A stretch of DNA of 64,000 bases from Hydractinia symbiolongicarpus (lineage: Eukaryota > Cnidaria > Hydrozoa > Anthoathecata > Hydractiniidae), in NCBI RefSeq assembly GCF_029227915.1, contig NC_079878.1:4714001-4778000 (forward strand), written 5' to 3'. A program made the position numbers and the translations under genes. Of the stretch, positions 36,295 through 44,433 are shown piece after piece. The stretch's first letter is position 1. Each line of letters begins with the position of its first letter. The notes beneath the pieces are model-generated. The model was not told the DNA's origin, did no database searches, and saw nothing but the letters and a program-made list of their open reading frames with translations.

Positions 36295-36910
36295 ATGTTC
36301 AAATTCTATAACGACTCCGTAGAGACAAGGTCTTTCTACAGCGAACCAAGAGTACTTAATATTGACGAGGTTCAAATTGAAAACATAGTACTAAGCGATT
36401 CCATTAAAACCAACAAAGGCAAAGATGCTAGATATGTTATAGGCTATAAACATGGTAGCAAGATATCATCACTATTGATCATAACGCCAAAGGGGCTGTA
36501 TTCAAACGGTGTATCCAGATATGATGATGGATCTTCGCTTAGCTACCATGTCATTTGATATGCATCAACATCCTGAATGGCTGGAAAAATATAAGTGTAT
36601 CCTGGCCAGGATAGAGAAATTATATAGTAGTGAGTTCACAACCTCATCAGTGAAGAACGGTAGATACCTGAACACAGAAATTAAAGAATGGGAGGGTAAA
36701 ATAAACATATATTTCTACGATCAACCACTACCACTGAAGCAGCCCTGTACTTCGATATGTATAATAAAACTAAGCAGCATCTATCGACAAGGGAATAAGC
36801 ACCATCCACAGGTCTTGCTTGAGGAGTGTAAATATAAGTCCGTTCAACAATTCAGGACGCGGCACCTTATTGATTCAGATGATGAAGAGGAAACATTCGT
36901 TGTGGTCTAA
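36295..36910 (+). pseudogene. Polinton conserved protein of unknown role, one frameshift
   Basis: The first frame (MFKFYNDSVETRSFYSEPRV ... LLIITPKGLYSNGVSRYDDG) ends at 36558. The sense continues in the next frame from about 36545 (FDMHQHPEWLEKYKCILARI ... KINIYFYDQPLPLKQPCTSI) to a TAA at 36910, with an acidic tail (DSDDEEET). Mixed beta-strand-like stretches and a KPxxxI-type ending resemble a beta-rich viral protein found in Polintons and relatives, but I cannot name it. Single-base length change near 36545. Alone on the plus strand next to the left repeat, so the repeat probably provides its promoter. Confidence 0.6.
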
Positions 36911-36969
36911 TAAGCTCGATATATTTCTATATATGTAAAAAAAGAAGCCAGAGAATTAGGGATTCGTGG

Positions 36970-38123
36970 TTATTCAACCCTCAAGAGAGCTGATCTTCTC
37001 GCTGCCACGCTGCCAATGATCCCTGGTAATGCGGCCCCAGCCTTGCCTGCTAGATACTTCAGGAATTTTCCCAGTCTCTCCAGCTGCTTTCTCACAAACC
37101 CTTTGCTACCACCACCTCCTCCTGTACTTCCTACAGCGCCTGCACTTCCTCCAGTGACGGCGAGCACGATGGTAGAAACCAGTAGACCAACAGCTGATAC
37201 GATGCTCGCGATAGTGAGCCCCTGCTCTTTGAACAAAATGGTCAATTTCTCCCGTAGGGATGTGTCATCTCCAGCTATTTTCATGAGGGTCTCCTTAATC
37301 CCCTTGAGCTGGGTATTGATTCTAGAGAGACCATTTTCTTCTATTGCCACCTTTCGATCATCCTTTAGCTTTTCACGATCTTCCTTGGCTTTATCGAGGT
37401 CCTCCTCCCAAATATTTTGCTGCTCCTCTGATACGTCGGACCCAGCCTTCTTCGCCTCAAGCTTGTTGATCTTGTCATTTGCCTTGAAAAGCTCACCATC
37501 GTAGTAGATCATCTTACTTTTCACGTTATTCAAGTCGTCCTGGAGCGTTCTAACATAGAAATGAAGCCTCCGTCTTTCGCGTTCATCAAAGGCTTCGGTA
37601 AAGGAAGTATCCTCCATAAGGCTCTTCGTTTCATCAAGAACATTCTCGAGTGGCGGCAACATTTTGATGTCATCAGCCTTCTCTTCAACGTGAACAATCT
37701 CGTTAAGGAGTCCCTGCGCCATATTTTTACTGCTTTTGTGTGGTGTAGTGTAGTCGGTAAAGTCCATGTCACGTAGGCGTTTCACACCCAACCTCCTCTG
37801 TATTTCTAAAAAACTTCTAAGCTCACCATTCATTTTCGTGAGACTAATACCATCGTAGGTAAGGTGGTTCCCATCCATTTCAAAGTCATCATAATGTCCC
37901 GCGAGTGGTTGACCGAGCTCCCCACTAAGAGTTTTGTATAAGCTATCAACCTTGATTCCATTAGTTCCCGCCTTACCGTGAGAGTGAGGCTGCCTCGTGT
38001 TGCGGGCGTAGTGCTTGGTACGTCCTCGGGTCGAAGAATTTCACTCTCGCTACTAAACTCCTCGGCTTCGTCTTGAATATCCTCTTCCGGCGTAAAGTCA
38101 TCTTCATATCCTGGATTATCCAT
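36970..38123 (-). pseudogene. Polinton coiled-coil/hydrophobic-segment protein, one frameshift
   Basis: An acidic N-terminus (MDNPGYEDDFTPEEDIQDEA) from 38123 runs to about 37920, where a length change in a run of four C shifts the frame. The main body then reads HLTYDGISLTKMNGELRSFL and IQRRLGVKRLRDMDFTDYT, and continues through a long charged coiled coil (roughly residues 150-270 of the joined protein). GLTIASIVSAVGLLVSTIVL follows, then a Gly-rich hinge and an amphipathic basic segment ending LPGIIGSVAARR. Proteins of this design recur in cnidarian Polintons next to the capsid gene and may be virion-internal or membrane-active structural proteins. That role is inference. It diverges from the capsid gene with only 35 bp between starts. 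Confidence 0.65.
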
Positions 38124-38158
38124 AGTTTATTTCAACGCCGAAATACTATTAATAAAGA

Positions 38159-39429
38159 ATGTCTGTTTTTGGAACGAAATTAGACCCTTATAAGGAGGTG
38201 AAGACTATGATGTCAATGAAGGGTAAGAGGCAGAGAGTGAAAATATCGCATGTACCGTCTACCATTGGTGCCAATGAAGATTTGTACGTGGATGTTCCGA
38301 ACATGGGTCGAGACGACGTGATATTTCCCAGCAGTTTGAAGCTCTTGTTCGACCTTGAGCTTACGGGTGCCAATACCAAACGTACCATCGTAAGCAATAT
38401 CGGTAAAGCACTGGTGCAAAACCTTCGCATAAGCTTAAATGGTAATGAAATACAAAACATACAAGATTTTAACATACTGGCGACGTATCGAGACCTCTGG
38501 CTATCAAAATTTGATAGGGACAACACCCTGATCCTTCAGGGGATAAATCCTAACGACGGCACCGTGTGGGCCCTCCAAGTCAAGACCAGCGACCATGTAG
38601 GCAATAACGAGGAAAAGACGATCGCTGAGGCCTACGGCAACACATTTTGTATTCCTATCGGCAAGATGTTCTCGTTGACACGAGACTTGCCCTTCTACCA
38701 GGCAGGACTACACGATAGGTTACAGTTTGTGATCCATTTTGCATCGTACGGTGACGTTATAAAGGATGCCGGTACCCCAGCTTCAACGGCAGCCAAACCA
38801 GCTGATGCTGCCTACAAGATCAGCAATATCTCGCTAGAATTCGACAAGGTTGTAAACGAGGAGCTCGCAAGTGCCATGATGTCGAGATACAGCCGTCTCG
38901 CCTTACCCTAAGAGCGTATACTCCGTAGCAAGGTTGTCACGATCCGAAAGGCCGAAACATCCTACAACCTACAAATCGACACACCGGCGAAATCTCTAAA
39001 AGGGATATTACTCCTATTCCAGGATCCCGGTGTAGTTAAAGCATATAGTGGGAATAATGAAAATTTTTACAACCCGAAGATTGAGAAGATGTCTGTCACC
39101 ATTGAAGGTAGCCCCAATAAGCTCTTTTCACACGCGATGTTGCCAAAGGACCACCTAGAGCAAGTCACGGTGCTATTAGATCACCATGATTCCATGGTGA
39201 CCGTTGGCCAATATCTAATGGAGAGGTATGCATTGTTCATTGACTTCCGCAGTAGTCCAGATCACATCTTGCACGGGAGCGGGCGACACCTTCAGAGGTT
39301 GTCGGACGGCATAACCCTACATATCATCAAAAAAACGATGGTACCGGTGATATTAGATGTTACGTGTACTTGTTAATGGATGCACAACTGAATATCCTAG
39401 GGGGTTGTTTTCATTCAGTAGGATATTAA
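38159..39429 (+). pseudogene. Polinton major capsid protein (double jelly-roll type), broken
   Basis: The start at 38159 reads MSVFGTKLDPYKEVKTMMSM. The N-terminal region has the family pattern (ISHVPSTIGANEDLYVDVPN, LRISLNGNEIQNIQDFNILA, ALVQNL). A TAA at 38909-38911 interrupts the frame, which continues unchanged (LQIDTPAKSLKGILLLFQDP, NFYNPKIEKMSVTIEGSPNK, HGSGRHLQRLSDGITLHI). A second lesion, a frameshift near 39357, displaces the last segment, which contains MDAQLNI and ends at 39427-39429. Expected length is about 420 residues. In Polintons this protein forms the capsid shell with the ATPase acting in genome packaging. Two independent lesions make it non-functional. Confidence 0.85.
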
Positions 39430-39483
39430 GAGATCAAATATTCAGTATCACGCGTTATTCTGTGATATATCATAGAATAAAAC

Positions 39484-39882
39484 ATGACAACCTTAGCAAT
39501 CATGGCAGGAGGGGCGTTAATTAACGCCCTGGCCTTCAGTGGATCAAATTTTTTGTTCAGTAAAATAAGCAGCCACGGTGAAGAAGAGCGGAGACGCCAC
39601 GATTTAGCGGTAGAAAAACTACAAGCTGCTCAGGCCCAATGGGTCCGTGAAAGACAAGCTCGCATCGATTGGTACAATAAGAGACGAGAAGAACAGCGTG
39701 CTGCAGGGCATAGTTTAAAGGAACTAGACCAGAGCATGCGAGACCATTTTATCGCAACTATTGAGAGGGCCCCAAAATTGTCTGATTACTATGTCCCATC
39801 CAAGGAACAGCAGGGCCAAGAGCTCACGTTCATTCTTGGCTCCTTGACCGTATTGGGGTTCGTAGCGTACAAATACATGTAA
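39484..39882 (+). CDS. Polinton small membrane-associated protein, 132 aa
   Basis: Intact frame. A hydrophobic N-terminal segment (LAIMAGGALINALAFSGSNF) is followed by a charged helical middle (EEERRRHDLAVEKLQAAQAQ), then YYVPSKEQQGQEL and a second hydrophobic segment near the C-terminus (FILGSLTVLGFVAYKYM). The two hydrophobic ends around a coiled coil suggest a hairpin membrane or virion-membrane protein. I recall similar proteins beside capsid genes of other cnidarian Polintons but know no function. It lies 54 bp after the capsid gene and 28 bp before the integrase start on the same strand. Confidence 0.75.
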   Translation: MTTLAIMAGGALINALAFSGSNFLFSKISSHGEEERRRHDLAVEKLQAAQAQWVRERQARIDWYNKRREEQRAAGHSLKELDQSMRDHFIATIERAPKLSDYYVPSKEQQGQELTFILGSLTVLGFVAYKYM

Positions 39883-39910
39883 TGCCGAACGTTTGCGATA
39901 TGTAATAAAT

Positions 39911-40908
39911 ATGTCGAAAACAAAAGCACATATTGTTACCGAGAAGGAAGCTGAAAAACTAAGTCAAATCTACTATTCTCCAGAAAATCTCTGGACTGGA
40001 CGAAAAGCCATTAAGATACTCGCTGAAAAATCTGGTCTCTCAAAAAAGAAAGTCATATATTGGCTATCCCGTCAGTTGCTCTGGCTCCGACATATCAAGG
40101 GTCCGAAAAAGATCAATTACCCGCATTTCACCGTTACAAAGCCAAACGAAATGCACCAATTCGACTTGCTTTACATGCCTCATGACAAGCTGTATGGTAA
40201 TACGTACAAGTATATACTAACAGGTATTGACATAGCCTCACGCTTCAAGGTGGCGAGGCCTCTGAGAACCAAGAAAGCCAGTAAAGTTGTGGAGATGGTC
40301 AAGGATATTTATAAAGCAGGACCTTTGCGTTATCCGAGCATATTTTAGTGGAATAATGGTAGTGAGTTCAAATCAAATGTGAGTAAGCTGTTGGAATCCA
40401 AAGGAGTTTCCATCAACCGGGCTACTACTAAGTACCACCATACTTTCACGGCTTTTGTGGAATCCTACAACAAGGTACTCGCCGAGAAATTGTTCAAACC
40501 CCAAGATGTTCAGGAGCTGGTCACTGGCGAACAGAGTACCACATGAGTTAAACACTTGTACACCATCGTCAAGAGTTTGAATAACACCAAGACGGCTATG
40601 ATTAACATGAAACCTTCAAAAGCAATTAAGCTTGATGAAGTACCGCTTGCGAAAAGTGAGAAGCACCCGGAGGAAAAATCTCTACCAGACGACGGCCTAT
40701 ACTTGTATCTGCTACAGGCTGGTGAGGAACATGGGGATGCCAAAAGACGCGCGACGGATACCTATTGGAGCAAAAAGACGTACAGACTCGACCATATAGT
40801 GACAGGTACCCGTCTCCTATACTATCTGATCGAAGTTTTGTGGCGGAAGAATTAATGTTGATTCCAGAGGATGTTGAACTACCTCCAGAGCATGTTAAAA
40901 ATTGGTAA
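39911..40908 (+). pseudogene. Polinton integrase (retroviral-type), broken
   Basis: I chose MSKTKAHIVTEKEAEKL at 39911 over the ATG at 39893 because the six extra residues look like 5' leader. A zinc-free helical N-domain (GRKAIKILAEKSGLSKKKV) leads to the catalytic core, with the first Asp in HQFDLLYMP (about 40163). The second catalytic Asp, expected in xDNG, is Asn here (WNNG, 40352-40354), and the Glu is in VESYNK (40460). In-frame stops are TAG at 40346-40348 and TGA at 40544-40546, and a frameshift near 40835 displaces the C-terminal end (LMLIPEDVELPPEHVKNW). A chromo/SH3-like C-domain (TYRLDHIVTG) is recognisable. The enzyme inserted the element, creating the flanking duplication. This copy cannot. 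Confidence 0.85.
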
Positions 40909-40958
40909 ATTGGTAATATTTCTCGATTTTGTGTGTTATAAACACAAAATTACGCTCT

Positions 40959-41753
40959 CTAATCTTCTAATGTCGGATCACCCAGGTCATATAAATGCTC
41001 GCGAGTAAGATCAATAAGCCTGAAGTGGCATATGTATCGCTCCATATGTCCTTCCTCTTCAAACCGATTAAGCGCATGCATGCCATTGGCGTTATCTATA
41101 ACGACGATTTCTTCAGACTCAGGATATGGAAGCCTGATCCACCTCCTTTTCTTAAAGATACCACGGCGTTGAACGCGTGCACAGTAATAGGGAAGATGGT
41201 GGTATTTATCGTTTTCCGGTGTTGTATGCTTGCGAAATATTATAATAACATTATCCTTGCCCGCATCATTGGCATGTGGCACATATCTTTGACGTAATCC
41301 CGCAATTTCCAATGTTCGGAGATCAAGCTGGTTTTCTCTCTCCTGGAGGTCTTCCTCAAGGTTAGCGATAGTTAAGTCCCTTTCCTGAAGGTCATCGTTG
41401 AGTATTGCCAGGGCTTGACGATGTTCTTCGATTTCATTTTGTAATTTTTCCACACCTCTTTTAGTTAGCCATTTTATGACATCAATAGCCCTTGGTTTTC
41501 GAGATCTATGTACAATCTCTAATGCGCCATCCAATGTCACGAAAGCCTCGTCTCCGGTTACTTCCTTGGACAGTGCGTCTAACGCACCATCTGTTATCTC
41601 ATGACGAGGCGTGGTTTTTACATCTCTGTATGTTGCCTTTATATCAACAATACCCGGAAATCTTCCCAGATCAGCACGTTTAAACATTGGTTGGTCCTGA
41701 TTGTTTACCAATATCTCAATGGTAGGCATTGTTTTAAATAAGGTAAGTGACAT
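40959..41753 (-). CDS. Polinton Bro-N/DUF3627-like coiled-coil protein, 264 aa
   Basis: Intact. The N-terminal domain (PMFKRADLGRFPGIVDIKAT, FVTLDGALEIVHRSRKPRAI, KWLTKRGVEKLQ) matches the Bro-N-type DNA-binding domains of large DNA viruses and phages. A coiled coil (about residues 105-155, EEHRQALAILNDDLQERD) follows. The C-domain (VIIIFRKHTTPENDKYHHLP, YYCARVQRRG) resembles DUF3627, often paired with Bro-N. A regulatory or DNA-binding role is likely by analogy. It is the last gene of the long minus-strand block, 8 bp after the preceding gene. Confidence 0.65.
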   Translation of the reverse strand: MSLTLFKTMPTIEILVNNQDQPMFKRADLGRFPGIVDIKATYRDVKTTPRHEITDGALDALSKEVTGDEAFVTLDGALEIVHRSRKPRAIDVIKWLTKRGVEKLQNEIEEHRQALAILNDDLQERDLTIANLEEDLQERENQLDLRTLEIAGLRQRYVPHANDAGKDNVIIIFRKHTTPENDKYHHLPYYCARVQRRGIFKKRRWIRLPYPESEEIVVIDNANGMHALNRFEEEGHMERYICHFRLIDLTREHLYDLGDPTLED

Positions 41754-41761
41754 TTTATTAT

Positions 41762-41959
41762 TTACATTACTCCAACCAGGGTCACAATGAGTAGGACGGT
41801 TATGAAAAAATACTTGGTATTCCTTTGGATTCTTTCTCTCTCCAGAACATCATGAAGCTCCTCCTGAAGAGCTTCTAGTTGACTTTCCAGATAGGGTATG
41901 CGTTCGAGCTCTTCATGGCAAGCAGTCAGCTGATTTCTTAATGTTATGATATATGACAT
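41762..41959 (-). CDS. Polinton 65-aa coiled-coil, tail-anchored protein
   Basis: Residues 1-42 form a Glu/Leu-rich coiled coil (LERIPYLESQLEALQEEL), and residues 48-64 are a hydrophobic tail anchor (YFFITVLLIVTLVGVM) after a basic patch (RERIQRNTK). Its ATG follows the ATPase stop codon with no base between, so co-transcription is certain in an intact element. Function unknown. Confidence 0.65.
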   Translation of the reverse strand: MSYIITLRNQLTACHEELERIPYLESQLEALQEELHDVLERERIQRNTKYFFITVLLIVTLVGVM

Positions 41960-42577
41960 TTATTTTAATATACACCGAGCCCTGGGGTGTTCCAACCTAA
42001 TATACAAGCACGCGTGTTTTGATTTTTTCAGTTGATTTTTGATTGGATTCCAGTCGTCTATCTGGTTTGTCTCATCATCCACCAGCTTGAGGTCTAACTT
42101 CTCATGCGGATACCATAGAAAGAACTGCTTCTTTTGTCGTCTTAAATTCTTCGGCAGTGCCGTATAACTCTGAGTCAAGAGCCATATTGAGTGCCTTCGA
42201 TGTCTACCAGATATTGCCAACTCGAGCAAAGGTTGCCTTCGTTTGTCGAGAGATTCATTAGAGATGAAGTCATCAAGTATAAATAGCGTGTCTTCACCTG
42301 CCAGGAGGTTTGAAAATTTGCTTATCCATTCAAATAACTGATCACCTATGTCAATAAGAAATACATAAGGATCTTGCCAGAGACTGGATCTATCGAGGTA
42401 AGTCCTATTGTAACGTATAGCGGGACAAAGGATTATAATATTATGAAAGTGACCCCTGTATTCATTTTCCGGGAGGTCGAGCACGCGCTGCGTCTTTCCA
42501 CAAGAACTGGGGCCTGTAAAGAGAGCTGTATGATGTTCCTTGACAATATCTAGCATTATATTCTTCATGTATACCAC
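41960..42577 (-). CDS. Polinton A32/FtsK-type genome-packaging ATPase
   Basis: Intact, 205 aa. Walker A is GPSSCGKT (residues 22-29), Walker B is LFILDD (98-103), and a sensor-like WLLTQSY sits at 132-138, in the usual order for the viral FtsK/HerA packaging ATPases that include poxvirus A32. It would drive DNA into capsids made of the 38159 protein. Length fits Polinton ATPases (about 200-250 residues). Upstream gene spacing is 26 bp. No lesion is visible, unlike the larger genes of the element. Confidence 0.9.
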   Translation of the reverse strand: MVYMKNIMLDIVKEHHTALFTGPSSCGKTQRVLDLPENEYRGHFHNIIILCPAIRYNRTYLDRSSLWQDPYVFLIDIGDQLFEWISKFSNLLAGEDTLFILDDFISNESLDKRRQPLLELAISGRHRRHSIWLLTQSYTALPKNLRRQKKQFFLWYPHEKLDLKLVDDETNQIDDWNPIKNQLKKSKHACLYIRLEHPRARCILK

Positions 42578-42603
42578 GTGGTATGCACGAACTTTGCATG
42601 TGC

Positions 42604-42846
42604 TTACTTAGGTGGCATCATGGAGCGCTTATACCAGCCTTGTTTTATCGCGTAATCGTCAAATAAGATCGCACCAGTCATATATCCAGCGAGCTTTAGT
42701 CCATCCTCTAGATCCATCTTCGCACCTGGTCGAGAAACGCCTAATGCTTTTTTGGCAATCAGTGCCAAGACGATTGTGTATGAAACTAGTCTGACAGACT
42801 CCCATAGGCTATCAACAACTTCCTTCTGATATTCTTTGCTGCTCAT
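42604..42846 (-). CDS. Polinton small membrane protein, 80 aa
   Basis: A hydrophobic segment at residues 18-36 (VRLVSYTIVLALIAKKALGV) and a second weaker one (LAGYMTGAILFDDYAI) are separated by an acidic turn (KMDLEDGLK). This could be a two-pass membrane protein. It lies in the compact minus block immediately after 42852-43214. Unrecognised. The open frame and spacing support it as real. Confidence 0.6.
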   Translation of the reverse strand: MSSKEYQKEVVDSLWESVRLVSYTIVLALIAKKALGVSRPGAKMDLEDGLKLAGYMTGAILFDDYAIKQGWYKRSMMPPK

Positions 42847-42851
42847 TTATA

Positions 42852-43214
42852 TTATACCCTATCGCATGTGAAAAATATCAATATCTGGCTTGGCTTGATG
42901 CTTTGAAGGTTGACGCTGCTATTGTTCACGTGTTTCAGCAGGCTGTTGATCCGTTGCGGGCTTTTTGCGGAAAATATAATATGCCCCTCCCACACAGGCG
43001 GGTATAGCAACGAGACTCCCAGCGCTATAAATATATCCACTGCCCGGGACTTGGGAGGAACTGCGACAGGTTCCTGACTCTCTTGGTAAGTACCTTTACC
43101 CACGTTCTTCTTTACGTCGGCCTTGTTCCTGCGATTCCACTCAGTAAGTCTCTTGCCAGTCGCTACACGACCTTCATTTTTCTTGGTAATCACTTGGTTA
43201 GGTTCTTCACTCAT
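42852..43214 (-). pseudogene. Polinton GRVA-motif protein A, frameshifted before its membrane segment
   Basis: MSEEPNQVITKKNEGRVATG with KRLTEWNRRNKADVKKN is a basic N-terminal half. Near 43045 the open frame continues into unremarkable sequence, but the next frame supplies a good transmembrane segment (AGSLVAIPACVGGAYYIF), a basic stop-transfer (RKK) and an acidic tail ending at TAG (42919-42921). A frameshift is therefore likely, and the true protein would be about 98 aa. The GRVAxGxRLxxxxR motif is shared with the next gene upstream (43255-43551). Such motifs recur in Polinton small proteins, of unknown role. Confidence 0.55.
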
Positions 43215-43254
43215 TTCTTATAGGCCCTAAGACCTGTAACAAATCACTTCTTTT

Positions 43255-43551
43255 TTACATTAAGATGAGGGATACACCCTGTTCCTCAAGGATCTCCATG
43301 GTCTCTTTTATCCCCGTGAGTATGGCTTCAGGAGTGTTTAAATCTCTCTCAAAGTATCGCAGGTACTCTCTAAACGTCATGGGTTCTTTCTTCGGCGGCG
43401 CTCTTCCAAGCTTTCTCTCCCTCATCAGTGCCGCTAGTCTGTGCCCCTGGGCAACCCTTCCCGGGTGCTTTTTGTGTACTTCAATAATTTTTTCGACGGT
43501 CTCTGTTTGTTGTTTCTGTTGGTTGATAATAATACTACACGCGCTGCTCAT
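43255..43551 (-). CDS. Polinton GRVA-motif protein B, about 98 aa
   Basis: I chose the ATG at 43551 (MSSACSIIINQQKQQTETVE) over 43590 because its ATG lies in the last codons of the preceding gene (43535-44128), a compact 17-bp overlap. A helix (EKIIEVHKKHPGRVAQGHRL) carries the GRVAxGxRL motif, followed by a basic linker (RERKLGRAPPKKE) and a folded-looking tail (FREYLRYFERDLNTPEAILT). No membrane segment. The frame is intact. Paralogy with 42852-43214 is limited to the motif. Confidence 0.6.
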   Translation of the reverse strand: MSSACSIIINQQKQQTETVEKIIEVHKKHPGRVAQGHRLAALMRERKLGRAPPKKEPMTFREYLRYFERDLNTPEAILTGIKETMEILEEQGVSLILM

Positions 43552-44128
43552 CTTTTTGTTGCTCCTCATCAATCTCTCTCTTCTCTTCAATGGACTTTGA
43601 GAGCTGGGTATGATTTATCGTGTGGGCCGCAACGAGTAAGGGGGCAAGTAACTTACTAAAGGCAGTATATACCAGTATACCCAGATCAGTCATGGACTCT
43701 TTAATGATTAAATCATTTTCTAGATCCTGGCGAAGGGCCTCGGGATCATCGATGGGTACAAAATTGCTTATGGTTTTGCTATACAACCCAAGCGCGTGAG
43801 TGCTGATGGCTCGAGCTGTGGTTTCTCCTTTCTCTACCAACTCACGCTGAACTACCTCGGCGTATATTTTCTCGATAACCTCGGGCGATGCTTTGTCCAG
43901 AAACGCCTCAGTACATTTTTTTCCTAAGAGGTGTGGCTTGGTTTTGCAAGCATCCTTGAGAATCTGACGCTTATCTAAAGGTTGCTCAGGCGCTTCTGGA
44001 GTATTGGCAACATTGTCGAATATTTCAGATAATGAAGACGTACTATTTATTATATGTTTGTATCGATAGAGAAAAGGAAGTATCAATATATACGGAAGAA
44101 TTATCGCAATCAATAGCCGTAACTCCAT
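43535..44128 (-). CDS. Polinton membrane-anchored protein, 197 aa
   Basis: Intact. An N-terminal signal-anchor (LLIAIILPYILILPFLYRYK) is followed by a largely helical charged domain with two Cys (DACKTKPHLLGKKCTEAFLD), then FVPIDDPEALRQDLENDLI, a weaker hydrophobic stretch (LGILVYTAFSKLLAPLLVAA) and a Gln/Glu-rich tail. Its stop overlaps the next gene's ATG. A virion-membrane or minor structural protein is possible. The family is not recognised. Confidence 0.65.
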   Translation of the reverse strand: MELRLLIAIILPYILILPFLYRYKHIINSTSSLSEIFDNVANTPEAPEQPLDKRQILKDACKTKPHLLGKKCTEAFLDKASPEVIEKIYAEVVQRELVEKGETTARAISTHALGLYSKTISNFVPIDDPEALRQDLENDLIIKESMTDLGILVYTAFSKLLAPLLVAAHTINHTQLSKSIEEKREIDEEQQKDEQRV

Positions 44129-44173
44129 TTTTATTTGCAGCTTTGTGTATAAAGGTGGTGCCCCACAACACCT

Positions 44174-44383
44174 TTAATGCTTATTAGTGCGCATAGGTCG
44201 TAATACCTCTATCCCAGGCCTCGTGACATGTGGTATGTCCCGCGGTACAGGCTGCTGCTGTTGTACCGCGGGTTTTTTTATTTTTACACTGTCGGGGTTA
44301 GATGGTTCAACCCATACCCAGCGCCCTGGGTGATCACAGTTACCCATACAAAAAAATCGCTCGCAATCTTCTTTCCAAGGCAT
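44174..44383 (-). CDS. Polinton 69-aa Cys/His/Trp protein
   Basis: MPWKEDCERFFCMGNCDHPG contains three Cys and a His in 14 residues, a possible metal-binding knuckle, followed by WVWVEPSNPD and a Pro/Gln linker. It sits between the polymerase and the 197-aa membrane protein, in the same orientation and without overlap. Unrecognised. Support comes from compact placement and non-random composition. Confidence 0.5.
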   Translation of the reverse strand: MPWKEDCERFFCMGNCDHPGRWVWVEPSNPDSVKIKKPAVQQQQPVPRDIPHVTRPGIEVLRPMRTNKH

Positions 44384-44433
44384 TTTTTTTGTTATAAAAC
44401 TTTAATGGCCTATAACAAAATATTGGACGCGAA

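Noticed and set aside
37016-37504. 162-codon plus frame
   Set aside because: Antisense shadow of the Polinton coiled-coil protein.
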